64,000 nucleotides of DNA, taken from the NCBI GenBank assembly GCA_963840235.1, contig CAWIYC010000001.1:62001-126000 (forward strand). Reading direction: 5' to 3'. Below are positions 8,004 through 17,077 of the stretch, piece after piece. The stretch comes from JBBRHQ01 sp963840235. Its GTDB lineage: Bacteria; Actinomycetota; Thermoleophilia; Solirubrobacterales; 70-9. The position numbers and the translations under genes were made by a program. Under the pieces are notes generated by a model, which saw only the letters and a list, made by a program, of their open reading frames with translations, was not told where the DNA came from and searched no databases. The first letter of the stretch is position 1. Each line of letters begins with the position of its first letter.

Positions 8004-9208
8004 AGAAAGGTGCGGCCCTCGCCGCGGTAGGTCGGGACCTGATCGACAACCTCGCCGCCCTCGACCAGGTGGAGGGAGTCGAAGCGCTCGCAGAGCTCGC
8101 CCGCCTTTGTGTGGCGGAAATAGACGCGGTCGCCGATCCGCAGCCCGTCGGCGGCCGCGCCCAGAAGCGGCGTCTGCACCTCGCCCGCGCCCTCCTCGGG
8201 ATCGAGACGGAGGGCCTCCGGCAGCCACGGCGAGGGCAGGCGCACCGCGTCGCCGCTGCCCGAGGCGAGGTATCCGCCGCCGAGCGCTGTGACCATGCCC
8301 GGGCCTGGGCGGCGGACGACCGGCAGGGCGAAGGCGGCCGCCGGGGTCGGGGTGAAGCGGCTGTAGTGGTCGAAGAGGACCGGGGCGTAGAGGCCGGAGC
8401 CGGCGGCGAGCTCGGTCACCGACTGATCGGCGGCGGTCTGCTCGAGGCTGCCGGTGCCGCCGCCGTTGACCAGCTCGAGGTCGGCCATCTCCCGTACGGC
8501 GGCGACGATCTTCCCGCGCCGCCGCCCCAGCTCCCTGCTCGAGCGCCGCTGCATGAAGCGGATCCCCGCCCCCCGCAACCTCCTCCCGGGGGGCCGGTCT
8601 CCGACGCCGGCGATCTGGCCCTCGTAGGCCATCAGCGCGACCAGCCGTAGCTGTGGGCGGCTCTCGATCTCGCGCGCCATGGCGACGGCGTCTGTGACCG
8701 AGTGCACGGGCGAGCGCTTGGGGCCGACCTTGATCCGGCCGCCGAACGCCCACCAGCCGGCGTCGACGTCCAGGCAGACCCTGACCGGCGCCGCTCCCGA
8801 GCCCAGCACCGACTCGATCATGTCGAGGTGCTCGACGCAGTCCACCATCACCACCGGCGCCCGGTCGGGATTGGCGGCGCTCCGCATCGCCAGGTCCGCA
8901 AGGGACTTCCGGTCGGCCGTCGGGTAGGCGAGCAGCAGATCCTCGAAGCCCTCCGCCGCCAGCCACAGCGTCTCCGGCAGGGTGAAGGTGAGGAGCCCGG
9001 CGAATCCCTGCCCGCGAGCGAGGACCCGCTCCAGCAGCGCCCGGCAACGCACCGACTTGGTCGCCAGCCTGATCGGCTTGCCGCCGGCGCGGCGGGCCAT
9101 GTCGTCGGCATTCGCCCACATCGCGTCGAGATCGACAAAGGCGAACGGGGCCTCGACCTCGGAGAAGACCTGCTCGTAGCGGCTGTGGGTCTGCTCGGGG
9201 ACGGGCAC
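8000..9208 (-). CDS. PLP-dependent amino acid deaminase/aldolase (alanine racemase-like, D-threonine aldolase fold)
   Basis: A 402-residue protein. The N-terminal TIM barrel of fold-type III PLP enzymes starts PFAFVDLDAMWANADDM and has the PLP lysine in IRLATKSVRC (about 46-55). LVNGGGTGS provides a phosphate-binding loop. The C-terminal D-threonine-aldolase-type domain has FRHTKAGELCERF with the His/Cys expected to bind a divalent metal, and ends PTYRGEGRTF. The likely reaction is retro-aldol or dehydrative cleavage of a beta-hydroxy amino acid, but the substrate is not known. It is convergent with the lactone oxidase. Confidence 0.88.
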   Translation of the reverse strand: MPVPEQTHSRYEQVFSEVEAPFAFVDLDAMWANADDMARRAGGKPIRLATKSVRCRALLERVLARGQGFAGLLTFTLPETLWLAAEGFEDLLLAYPTADRKSLADLAMRSAANPDRAPVVMVDCVEHLDMIESVLGSGAAPVRVCLDVDAGWWAFGGRIKVGPKRSPVHSVTDAVAMAREIESRPQLRLVALMAYEGQIAGVGDRPPGRRLRGAGIRFMQRRSSRELGRRRGKIVAAVREMADLELVNGGGTGSLEQTAADQSVTELAAGSGLYAPVLFDHYSRFTPTPAAAFALPVVRRPGPGMVTALGGGYLASGSGDAVRLPSPWLPEALRLDPEEGAGEVQTPLLGAAADGLRIGDRVYFRHTKAGELCERFDSLHLVEGGEVVDQVPTYRGEGRTFL

Positions 9209-9258
9209 GGCGGCGAGCCTACATCCCGGCTACGGCGGTACTCAGGTCCGGCTCGATG

Positions 9259-9873
9259 TCAGTCCGAAGGCGGCCAGCCGTCGAGGTCGCGAAGGGGCTC
9301 CAGCAGCTCATCCGCCGCGGCCCGCTCACGCATCTCCGGATTCGCTTCGATGGCGGCACGCAGCTCGGTCAGCGCCGGCTCGCTCTCGCCCATCTGGGCC
9401 AGACAGCATGCGAGGCGGTAGCGGACGAACGGGCTCGAGCGGTGCTCGCCGGCCTCGCGTTCGAGCACCTCGACAGCCTCGGCCCATTGGCCGCGCCGAA
9501 AGGGCCCGTCGGCCAGGTAGATCGGCTCCCACGGAAGCGAGTGGTAGGGCTGGTCACGCCAGCCCCCGATGGCGAGCACGACCGTTTCCCCAGCCAGGGC
9601 AGTTGCCACTCGCCGCGCCTGGGGGTCGGGGGCCAACACCGCCTGCCCTGCCTCAAGCTCGGCCCGATTCCCGCCGATCACGAACTCAACTCGGCCTCGC
9701 AGGACGACGTATAGCTCCTCCTGGCCGGGCGATTCGACGTGGTCCTCGATCACAACCTCGCCAGCACCGGCGTGGTAGGCGTTGACGCCGAAAGCGCCGA
9801 TCCCAAGCAGCCGGCGGACGGGCACCCAGCGGATCGGATCGGCTCCGAAGATGATCGGGTCCTCGTCGAACAT
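9259..9873 (-). CDS. Cupin domain protein with C-terminal tetratricopeptide repeats
   Basis: A 204-residue protein. The start is ATG at 9873 (MFDEDPIIFGADP), with AGGGTGG upstream; any longer reading would cross tRNA-Ser. Residues about 10-110 form a cupin barrel (VRRLLGIGAFGVNAY, EELYVVLRGRVEFVIGG), with only a partial metal motif. Residues about 115-200 contain TPR-like helices (GQWAEAVEVLEREAG, YRLACCLAQMGESEPALTELRAAI). It resembles the cupin at 60852-61268 over the barrel. The role is unknown; a ligand-binding or stress-sensor function is possible. Confidence 0.82.
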   Translation of the reverse strand: MFDEDPIIFGADPIRWVPVRRLLGIGAFGVNAYHAGAGEVVIEDHVESPGQEELYVVLRGRVEFVIGGNRAELEAGQAVLAPDPQARRVATALAGETVVLAIGGWRDQPYHSLPWEPIYLADGPFRRGQWAEAVEVLEREAGEHRSSPFVRYRLACCLAQMGESEPALTELRAAIEANPEMRERAAADELLEPLRDLDGWPPSD

Positions 9874-9966
9874 GGACACCACCCTGGGATCGGATCTCCC
9901 GGCACTCACACCCCAATTATTAGCTTGGGCCGCCCTCCACAGCTCCTCTCCTACAATCGGGCGCCC

Positions 9967-10055
9967 GGAGAGGTGGCCGAGTGGCTGAAGGCACTCGCCT
10001 GCTAAGCGAGTAGGGGGCGCAAGCTCTCTCGAGGGTTCGAATCCCTCCCTCTCCG
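9967..10055 (+). tRNA. tRNA-Ser (anticodon GCT)
   Basis: An 89-nt type II tRNA. Acceptor GGAGAGG pairs with CCTCTCC, discriminator G. Anticodon stem CTCGC/GCGAG encloses CTGCTAA, anticodon GCT. The variable arm is long, and the T arm is GAGGG-TTCGAAT-CCCTC. No CCA is encoded. Confidence 0.97.
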
Positions 10056-10115
10056 CTGAGTGGATCTGGAGAAACCATTCTCGACACCAGCCGAGACGGC
10101 GGCCTGAGCCGGTAG

Positions 10116-10946
10116 ATGTGGCGGCGGCCGGCAACCTGGATCGCCTGCCTCGCCACCCTCGCCGGGTCGGCGCTGCTGACGTCCTGGATCCTTCGCGGCG
10201 GAGATGGCAACCCGGCCACCGCGGCCGCGGTCACGGTGGTGGTCGAGCCGCCAACCGGTCGTGCCCAGGAGGCCGAGCGGGCGCTCGAGCCGGTCGCGAT
10301 CCGCCCCCACGAGCGGGTCCCGAGCATCGGCCTGCGACCGGCGCGGCGACCGTACTTCTCGATAGTGAGGCTGCTGCCGGGCCGGCGGGTGGCGATGTCG
10401 CGCCGGCCCGGCGGCGCCCCGGTGACCACCCTCGGGCCGCGGACCGAGTTCGGCTCGCCGCTGGTCTTCGCCGTCGCCCGCAGCCGCGGTGGCTGGATCG
10501 GCTTCGATACCCCGTTCATGCCCAACGGGAGGCTGGGCTGGGCCCGTTTCGACCGTTCGCAGATGGAGCTCTACTGGACCAAGTACTCGCTCCACGTGGA
10601 CCTCTCGAGTCGCAACCTCGAGGTTCGCTACGGGGGCAGGGCGCTGTCGAGCTACCCGGTCACGGTCGGCGGGGCAGGCACCGAGACGCCGCTCGGTCGC
10701 TTCGCCGTCACCGACGCCCTCGCCTTCGACTCGAGCCCCTACTACGGCTGCTGTGCCCTTGCCCTCTCCGGGCACCAGACGAAGCTGCCGTTGGGCTGGA
10801 TCGGGGGGAACCGCCTGGCGATCCACGGCACTCCGGGACCGGTTGGGCTGGCCGCGTCCCACGGCTGCATCCGCGCCACCGACGAGACGATGAAGGCGCT
10901 GTTCCGCCGGGTCCCCCTGGGGACCCCGGTATTCGTCTCCGGCTGA
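10116..10946 (+). CDS. L,D-transpeptidase (YkuD domain), membrane anchored
   Basis: A 276-residue protein with an N-terminal membrane anchor (about residues 6-26), a Pro/Arg-rich spacer, and a YkuD domain from about residue 150. The catalytic motif SHGCIRATD at about 248-256 supplies the nucleophilic Cys and His; RLAIHGTPGP lies ahead of it and GTPVFV ends the domain. YkuD enzymes form 3-3 peptidoglycan crosslinks or attach proteins to peptidoglycan outside the membrane. It is convergent with the WS/DGAT gene, three bases apart. Confidence 0.92.
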   Translation: MWRRPATWIACLATLAGSALLTSWILRGGDGNPATAAAVTVVVEPPTGRAQEAERALEPVAIRPHERVPSIGLRPARRPYFSIVRLLPGRRVAMSRRPGGAPVTTLGPRTEFGSPLVFAVARSRGGWIGFDTPFMPNGRLGWARFDRSQMELYWTKYSLHVDLSSRNLEVRYGGRALSSYPVTVGGAGTETPLGRFAVTDALAFDSSPYYGCCALALSGHQTKLPLGWIGGNRLAIHGTPGPVGLAASHGCIRATDETMKALFRRVPLGTPVFVSG

Positions 10947-10949
10947 GCG

Positions 10950-12362
10950 CTAGGCCGAGACCTCGGTCTGCTCGGCCAGCGTCGCCTCGAGCTCGGCGGC
11001 GAGGTCGTCGAGGTCGGAGACGACCTCGCGGTCGCCGGTGAGGCCGAAGAAGACGCCCCCGTTGTAGCTGACGACGCCGATCGAGAGCGCGTGTCCCTGC
11101 GGCGACAGCGGCACGCAGGGATAGACCTCGAGCAGGCGCCGACCGAGCAGGTAGAACGGCATCTGCGGCCCCGGCACGTTGGAGATCACCAGGTTCCAGG
11201 TCAGCGGCCGCGAGATCGCCTCGGCCAGCAGCCGGTTGATCGTCGGCGGGGTCCAGCCGGTGGCGTCGATTATCAGCGAGGCCGCCCGGGCCTGCTCGGA
11301 GGCCTTCAGCCGGGCCGTCTCCCGCTTGACCTGCTCCAGCCGCCGGCGCGGGTCGGCGACGTCGAGCGGCAGGCGGACCTGGATCGACGCGATCCGGTTG
11401 CCCATCGCGCTCTGCTCCTCGGGGCGCCGGATGCTGACCGGGACCAGGGCGATCAGGTGGTCGGGCAATGCCTGACCGCGACCCGGGTGCCCTTCGGGAA
11501 GCTCGCGGGCGCGGCGGGCGAGGAAGCGTCCGAGCGCCCCGGCCGCGACTGAGAGGATGACGTCGTTGACGGTCGAGCCCTCGACCGAGCGCCCCGCCTT
11601 GAGCGCCTCCAGCTCTGCCCGGACCCAGGCGACACGACGGTCGCGGCCGATCTCGACGTTGAGCGGGCTGTGGGGGGCGCCGGGGCCCCCGGCAGCGAGC
11701 CCGGCGAAGCCCTCAGCGGTCTTCATCGTCCGGGCGGCGGTCTCGACAAAGGGGGTCGTCAGGGCGCCGCGGGCGACCCTGCCGGCGGCGCGGATCGGGC
11801 GCCGGACGGTGTCGGTGGCCTCGCTGACGAACAGCATCCCCGGGCTCGACTGGTCCGGCTCCCACGGTTCCTGGGGCCCGGGGTCCGAGCCCTCCGGGTC
11901 GGGGTCGAGCAGGATGGTGCCGACGTCGACCGCCGAGACTCCGTCGACGAGCGCGTGGTGGGTCTTGGAGAGGTAGGCGTGGCGCCCCTTCTCCAGCCCC
12001 TCGATCAGGTACAGCTGCCAGAGCGGCCGGGCGAGGTCGAGCGAGGCGGACATGACCTGCCCGATCAGCTCGCGCAGCTCCTCGCCGCCGCCGGGGGAGG
12101 GCAGCGCTGCCCGCCGCACGTGCCAACGGATGTCGAAGCGGGTGTCGTCGGTCCACTTGGGGTTGGCGAGCCGAACCGGGGCCCTGGTCACCCGCTGGCG
12201 GTAGCGGGGGATCAGGTGAAGGCGTGAGGCGACGTGGGCGAGCAACTCCTCGAAGGTCGGCGGCTGGCCCTCCATGATCATCGTCCCGCCGACGTTGACG
12301 TGGATCGGCCCGCGCTCCGCCAGCAGCGATGACATGTCGGAGGCGGAGAGCCGCTCGGCCAC
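10950..12362 (-). CDS. Wax ester synthase / diacylglycerol acyltransferase (WS/DGAT) family protein
   Basis: A 470-residue acyltransferase. The catalytic HHxxxDG motif is HHALVDG at 135-141. The family's NDVILSVAAGALGRFL block and the C-terminal ISNVPGPQMPFYLLGRRLLEVYP block are both present. WS/DGAT enzymes esterify acyl-CoA onto diacylglycerol or long-chain alcohols and support storage lipid formation, which is common in actinobacteria. There is no signal peptide; the enzyme is expected at the inner membrane face. The gene stands alone, so its physiological substrate is unknown. Confidence 0.93.
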   Translation of the reverse strand: MAERLSASDMSSLLAERGPIHVNVGGTMIMEGQPPTFEELLAHVASRLHLIPRYRQRVTRAPVRLANPKWTDDTRFDIRWHVRRAALPSPGGGEELRELIGQVMSASLDLARPLWQLYLIEGLEKGRHAYLSKTHHALVDGVSAVDVGTILLDPDPEGSDPGPQEPWEPDQSSPGMLFVSEATDTVRRPIRAAGRVARGALTTPFVETAARTMKTAEGFAGLAAGGPGAPHSPLNVEIGRDRRVAWVRAELEALKAGRSVEGSTVNDVILSVAAGALGRFLARRARELPEGHPGRGQALPDHLIALVPVSIRRPEEQSAMGNRIASIQVRLPLDVADPRRRLEQVKRETARLKASEQARAASLIIDATGWTPPTINRLLAEAISRPLTWNLVISNVPGPQMPFYLLGRRLLEVYPCVPLSPQGHALSIGVVSYNGGVFFGLTGDREVVSDLDDLAAELEATLAEQTEVSA

Positions 12363-12422
12363 GATCCGAGACTAGCCGGAGTCCGGGCTGAAACGTCTGC
12401 GCCGCCCAGGGGACTGCCGGGC

Positions 12423-12983
12423 ATGAGGACGAAGGCGATCGCCGCGGTTGCGCTGACGCTGACCCTGGCCGGCTGCGGCGGCGCGATGGCCGAGCAGAGC
12501 GGGCCGGGGGTCAACGGCTCCGACATGGACGGGGCCGCCGCCGGCTCAGCGCTGCCGGATGACCCGCCGGGATCCCAGGGCGCCCGGGCAGCGGGGAAGT
12601 CGGCGGCACCCAAGCCCCCCAGGTACACCGGCACCCGGGTCAAGGTCCGGGGCAGCGAGTACGGCAGGGTCATTGTCGATGCCAGGGGCCGCACCCTCTA
12701 CCTGCTCGACAGCGAGACCGACGGCCGCAGCGAGTGCTACGGCGATTGCGCCCGGGCCTGGCCACCGCTGCTGACCAGGGGCGCTCCCAAGGCTCGCGGC
12801 GATGCCGGGCAGGGCCTGCTCGGGCGCGCCACCCGCCGCGGCGGCGGCCTGCAGGTCACCTATCGCGGCCATCCGCTCTATCGCTACGCGCCGGAGGGCC
12901 CCCGCGAGATCCTCTGCCAGGACGTGTTCGAGTTCGGTGGCACCTGGCTCGTGGTCAGGCCGAGCGGCAAGCCGGTCCGCTAG
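12423..12983 (+). CDS. Lipoprotein with secreted-repeat (PF03640-type) domain
   Basis: A 186-residue lipoprotein. The signal peptide ends in the lipobox LTLTLAGC (Cys at about 18). A low-complexity linker is followed by two repeats of the family known for G(R)TLYLLDSET...C.GDCARAWPPLL: one at about 75-120 and a second around TYRGHPLYRYAPEGP with a C-terminal WLVVRPSG. The conserved Cys pair CYGDC may form a disulfide or bind a ligand. Homologues are extracytoplasmic proteins of unknown function. It is transcribed away from the WS/DGAT gene. Confidence 0.85.
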   Translation: MRTKAIAAVALTLTLAGCGGAMAEQSGPGVNGSDMDGAAAGSALPDDPPGSQGARAAGKSAAPKPPRYTGTRVKVRGSEYGRVIVDARGRTLYLLDSETDGRSECYGDCARAWPPLLTRGAPKARGDAGQGLLGRATRRGGGLQVTYRGHPLYRYAPEGPREILCQDVFEFGGTWLVVRPSGKPVR

Positions 12984-13061
12984 CGTCGCTCGCTGCCGGC
13001 CGTGCGGCCGCCTGCCGGCGCGGCGCACCTCCGGCACCGGCGAGCGGGGAGAATGGGAGCG

Positions 13062-14489
13062 ATGAGCTCCGCCGCCCGCCGCACCAAGATCGTCGCCACC
13101 GTCGGCCCCGCCACCTGGGAGCCGGAGATGCTGGCCGAGCTGATCGGCGCCGGCGCCGACGTCCTGCGGCTCAACTTCTCCCACGCCGGGCCCGAGCGCC
13201 AGACGAAGACGATCGACTCGATCCGGGGTGCCGCCGAGCAGGTCGGGCGCGAGGTCGCGATCCTCGGCGACCTTCCCGGGCCGAAGCTGCGGATCGGCTC
13301 GATGCGCGGGGACGTCGTCGAGCTCGACACCGGGAGCACGGTCACTCTCACCGCCGATGGCGAGGAGGGGGACGAGCGCAGGATTCCGGTCTCCTGGGCC
13401 GGCCTCTCGCAGGCGCTCGATCCCGACGAGCTCGTCTACCTCGCCGACGGTGCGATCCGGCTGCGGGTGCTCGGCGCCGCCAGGGGAGAGGTCGAGTGCG
13501 AAGTCGAGGTCGGCGGCGCCCTCAGCTCCCACAAGGGCATGAACCTGCCGGGCGCCGAGACCGGTCTGCCGGCGATCGGCGACGACGACCTGCGCTGGGT
13601 CGACTTCGCCGTCCGCGAGCGGGTCGATCTGCTGGCGGTCTCGTTCGTGCGCCGCGCCGCCGACCTGGCCCCGGTGGAGGAGCGGTTGCACCAGCTCCGC
13701 TCCGATATCCCGCTGATCGCCAAGATCGAGAAGCCGCAGGCGGCCGAGAACGCCGATGAGATCATCCAGGCGGCCACCAGCGGGATCATGGTTGCCCGTG
13801 GCGACCTCGGGATCGAGCTGCCGCTCTCCCGGGTGCCGATCGTGCAGAAGGAATTGATCCGCAAGGCGGGCAAGCATTCCAAGCCGGCGATCACCGCGAC
13901 CCAGATGCTGGCCTCGATGGTCAGCGCCAAGCGCCCGACCCGGGCCGAGGTCACCGACGTCGCCAACGCGATCTACGACGGGACCGACGCGGTGATGCTC
14001 TCCGAGGAGACCGCGGTCGGACACAACCCGATCGAGGCGGTGCGGGTGATGGACCGGATCGCCCGCGAGACCGAGACCGACCTCAGCTACGGCGAGTGGC
14101 TGCTGACCCGGACCGAGAAGGCGACCCAGGACGTCGCCGACTCGGTCGCGCAGAGCGCAGTCGGCTCGGCCTACCGGCTCGGTCTGGCGGCGCTGGTGGT
14201 GCCGACGACCAGCGGGCGCACCGCACGGCTGATCTCGGCCCACCGCCCCAACGTGCCGGTGCTGGCGATCTCACCCCGGATCGAGACTGTGCGGCGGATG
14301 AACCTGCTGTTCGGGGTCAAGGCAGTGCTCAGCGACCAGACGAGCGAGATCCGAGACCTCCTGCACGACTGCGCCGCGCTGGCGGCCGTCCACGGCATCG
14401 CCCGGCCAGGCGAGCTGGTCGGGATCGTCGCCGGGCTACCGGATCAGGAGCTGGGGACCAACCTGTTCGAGGTCCACCGGGTGCCCTGA
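13062..14489 (+). CDS. pyk: Pyruvate kinase
   Basis: A 475-residue enzyme that converts phosphoenolpyruvate and ADP to pyruvate and ATP in glycolysis. It opens RRTKIVATVGPAT, then LRLNFSHA. The active-site signature is PLIAKIEKPQAAEN. MVARGDLGIELP and KPAITATQMLASM complete the barrel, and the C-terminal domain has VVPTTSGRTARLIS. Its length is normal for the family. The ATG at 13062 has GGGGAG ten bases upstream; ATG at 13053 is an alternative. The gene is not in an obvious operon. Confidence 0.97.
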   Translation: MSSAARRTKIVATVGPATWEPEMLAELIGAGADVLRLNFSHAGPERQTKTIDSIRGAAEQVGREVAILGDLPGPKLRIGSMRGDVVELDTGSTVTLTADGEEGDERRIPVSWAGLSQALDPDELVYLADGAIRLRVLGAARGEVECEVEVGGALSSHKGMNLPGAETGLPAIGDDDLRWVDFAVRERVDLLAVSFVRRAADLAPVEERLHQLRSDIPLIAKIEKPQAAENADEIIQAATSGIMVARGDLGIELPLSRVPIVQKELIRKAGKHSKPAITATQMLASMVSAKRPTRAEVTDVANAIYDGTDAVMLSEETAVGHNPIEAVRVMDRIARETETDLSYGEWLLTRTEKATQDVADSVAQSAVGSAYRLGLAALVVPTTSGRTARLISAHRPNVPVLAISPRIETVRRMNLLFGVKAVLSDQTSEIRDLLHDCAALAAVHGIARPGELVGIVAGLPDQELGTNLFEVHRVP

Positions 14490-14532
14490 CGGCTGGGAAA
14501 CCCTCTCGCCGTCCGCCCCGGTGGTGGTTAAT

Positions 14533-15203
14533 ATGCGGCCCGTGGGCAGGGAAACCTCATTCGGGCGGAACGGGCTCCGGGCGACGGGACTGATGGCGCT
14601 GCTGGCCGCGGCGATGCTGCTGGCGGCGATCAACGCCGGTGATGCCTCGGCAGCCAGGGTCGAGTGCCCCGGCACCTTCCGCGTCCTCCACAACGATCAC
14701 ATCGGGCGGCTCTCGCTGCCCCACGGCCGCTACCAGATCACGATTCTCCAGAGCGGAAGCCCGAGCTGCGCCAAGGCCTCGGCTCTCTTCACCCGCTTCC
14801 TCGAGGACTACGACGGCAAGCTTCCCAACGGCTACCGCGTCAGCGTCGCCAAGCGCGCCTTCGTACAGAGCCCCGGAGTGGGCTTCGCCGTCAAGCGCAA
14901 CGGGGGCGGAGGCGGCGGCGGAGGCGGCGGCGGCGCCACCCGAAGAACGGCTCCTTCTGCCCCGGCGCCTTCCGCGTCCTGCACAACGACCACATCGGCA
15001 AGCTGCAGCTGCCGAAGGGCAAGTATTGGATCATCCTGCTGCAGAAGCAGGGCCTTACCTGCGCCCGCGCCTCCTCTCTCTTCACCCGATTCCTCAGCGA
15101 CACCAGCGGCCGCCTGCCGAACCCCTGGCAGGTCAACCCGCAGACGGCGAAGTTCAGACGCGGGGCCCACGGCAACGGCTTCCGCGTCAAGCCGACGAGC
15201 TAG
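14533..15203 (+). pseudogene. Secreted protein with two copies of a ~80-residue domain, split by a one-base frameshift
   Basis: A signal peptide (LMALLAAAMLLAAINAGDASA) leads to domain 1 (VECPGTFRVLHNDHIGRLSL ... DGKLPNGYRV). After a long Gly linker a second, clearly homologous domain (SFCPGAFRVLHNDHIGKLQL ... SGRLPNPWQV, ending FRVKPTS) is in another frame. Adding one C to CCC at 14939-14941 joins them as ...ATPKNGSFCPG, giving a 223-residue protein. As written, the first frame runs on to 15258 as low-complexity sequence. Each domain has two conserved Cys and the helix motif ALFTRFL/SLFTRFL. The family is not recognised. Either a real pseudogene or, more likely, a consensus error. Confidence 0.75.
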
Positions 15204-16099
15204 CCGCCCGGCAGCGGCTGCCACGAGATCCCGAACAGGCTTGCCAGGTGTCGCCTGACGGCACGCCGGCGCGAGCCATCGAGCTTCATCACCACGATGT
15301 CGACGAATCTGGTTCCGCGATGCGCCTGGTAGGCCGCGATCCGCCGCCCGTTCGGCGAGTAGGTCGGCTCCACGAGGATCCCCGAGCGATTGAGGACCAC
15401 GCGGCGTGTGCCGTTGAGGCGCATGGTCACGAGGTGGGCACCGCGGCTGACCGCGATCCTTCCCCCGCTGGGTGAGAAATCGGGCTGGACTTGGCCATCG
15501 GCGCGGTGGGGCTCGTCGGCGACTAGGATCCGCTGGTGGGATCCGTCCGGGCGCATCAGCCAGGTGTGGGCGCTGCCGCTGCGGTTGCTGACGAAGGCGA
15601 TCAGCTGTCCGGTCGGGGACCAGGCCGGCTCGAAATCGTGGCCGGGGTTGGTAGTGAGCCGGGCAAGCCCGGTGCCGTCCGCGCCGACCGTGTAGATGTC
15701 CTGGTTCCCGCCGGCGATCCGGACGAAGACGATCCTCTGACCCCCCGGGGAGAAGGCCGGATTGCCGTCTCGCGAGGCACCGCCGGTCACCTGATGCAGG
15801 TCGGTGCCGTCGAAATCGACGACGAAGATGTCGTCGTCATTCTCGAAGACGATCCGCTTCCCGTCCGCCGAGTAGGACGGCTCTCCCTGAACGGTCGGGT
15901 TTGAGATCGTGGTCGTCAGGATCGTCTTCAACCCGCTCCCGTCCGGGTGCATCGCCCGGATCCGGTAGCTGTTGGTTCCGGGAGCGACCGCCGAGAAGGC
16001 GATCCGCCCAGACCGCCCGGGGAAGCTGGCCGCGGCGCCCGCGGGCAGGGCGCAGGCGATTGCGAGGGCAAGAATCGAAGCGCCGAGCGGTCGGCTCAT
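15200..16099 (-). CDS. Secreted TolB-like beta-propeller (PD40 repeat) protein
   Basis: A 299-residue protein with a signal peptide (residues 1-25, ending AGAAAS), then FPGRSGRIAFS, the usual entry to this family. At least five PD40/WD40-like repeats follow, each with a PxFSPxGxxIxFVS pattern (for example PSYSADGKRIVFEN, PAFSPGGQRIVFV, PAWSPTGQLIAFVSN) and DG-T/S turns. It is probably an extracytoplasmic propeller binding a protein or peptide; the partner is unknown. It ends convergently on the two-domain secreted gene with a four-base overlap, and is similar in plan to the gene at 33685-34647. Confidence 0.85.
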   Translation of the reverse strand: MSRPLGASILALAIACALPAGAAASFPGRSGRIAFSAVAPGTNSYRIRAMHPDGSGLKTILTTTISNPTVQGEPSYSADGKRIVFENDDDIFVVDFDGTDLHQVTGGASRDGNPAFSPGGQRIVFVRIAGGNQDIYTVGADGTGLARLTTNPGHDFEPAWSPTGQLIAFVSNRSGSAHTWLMRPDGSHQRILVADEPHRADGQVQPDFSPSGGRIAVSRGAHLVTMRLNGTRRVVLNRSGILVEPTYSPNGRRIAAYQAHRGTRFVDIVVMKLDGSRRRAVRRHLASLFGISWQPLPGG

Positions 16100-16160
16100 G
16101 CGAGGGACGATAGCCCCGCTCCGCGGCCTCCGGAAGGCGTCCTGGCCGCCTGTCCGACCC

Positions 16161-16811
16161 TCAGCGAACGGCGCGGACGTTGAAAGCCGCCGTGTCCAGC
16201 GCTCCCATCATCCGCAGCCACAGCGGCAGGTACATCTCCATTCCCCGGGCGGCGCTGATGTCACCGAGGTCGAGGATCGAGTCGTCTGCCCAGCCGAAGC
16301 TCCGAAGCAGTCCGCCGACCTCGTCCTTCGCCCCCTCGTCGTTGCCGGCGATGAAGATGCTGGTCGGCTCCGAGAGTGAGCCGGGGTCGACCATGATCGA
16401 GGCGTTGACCGTGTTCAGCGCCTTCACCACCTTGGCCGAGGGATGTGCCGTCTGGATCCGCTCGCCGAGGCTGTCGTCGTTGCAGACGCTCAGCGTCGGC
16501 GGCATCCCCTTGGAGAAGTCGAGCGGGTTGGCGACGTCGACAAGCACCTTGCCCGTCAGGTTCTCCGCCCCGGCTGCCTCCAGCGCCTCGAGCGAGGCCG
16601 TGCCCGCGGTGCAGTTGAAGACGATCTCGCCGGCCCCGGCGGCCTCGGCAAAGGTCCCATGCCCGGCGCCCGGTCCGGCCGACTCGGCCCAGCCGCCGGC
16701 GGCCTCGTTCCCGGCGCTGCGCGAGCCCATCGTCACCTCGTGTCCCAACTCGACCAGCTTCGAGCCGATCGTCCGCCCGACCCCGCCCGTGCCCAGCAAC
16801 GCAACCCTCAT
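16161..16811 (-). CDS. NADPH:F420 oxidoreductase-like NAD(P)-binding protein
   Basis: A 216-residue single-domain Rossmann protein. The dinucleotide motif is ALLGTGGVGRTIGSKL (4-19) and MGSRSAGNEA follows the second strand, suiting NADPH. The middle has LVDVANPLDFSKGMPP and VVKALNTVNASIM, typical of F420-dependent NADP reductase relatives. The C-terminus WLRMMGALDTAAFNVRAVR matches that family. Proteins of this group transfer hydride between NADPH and coenzyme F420, but some relatives do not use F420, so the cofactor is inferred. Confidence 0.82.
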   Translation of the reverse strand: MRVALLGTGGVGRTIGSKLVELGHEVTMGSRSAGNEAAGGWAESAGPGAGHGTFAEAAGAGEIVFNCTAGTASLEALEAAGAENLTGKVLVDVANPLDFSKGMPPTLSVCNDDSLGERIQTAHPSAKVVKALNTVNASIMVDPGSLSEPTSIFIAGNDEGAKDEVGGLLRSFGWADDSILDLGDISAARGMEMYLPLWLRMMGALDTAAFNVRAVR

Positions 16812-17077
16812 CTGGCCTCCTCCGGTCTCGATTCACGTACCCGACCGAGGCTAGCGATGCTCCACCCCGGCCCCGTGCCGGCCGACGGCGGGCTTCCGCC
16901 CTTTCGCGGAGGCTGTCGCACAGCGACAAGGCCAAGCTCGCTTGCACCTCCGCGAGCGCGGTGAGACTACTCCCCTCGCAGACGCCTACACTCGCCCGGC
17001 GACTAAGATGCGTCGAAATGGCGAGCTCTTCGGCGGAAACTAACCGCCAACTCCGTCGCCGCACTCAGACGAGTTCG

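Noticed and set aside
9874..10134. N-terminal extension of the cupin-TPR gene
   Set aside because: It would run through tRNA-Ser(GCT); the ATG at 9873 has a ribosome binding site and starts the cupin cleanly.
14521..14532. GTG start at 14521 for the duplicated-domain secreted gene
   Set aside because: The GGTGGTGG around it makes a better ribosome binding site for ATG 14533, which leaves a normal signal peptide.
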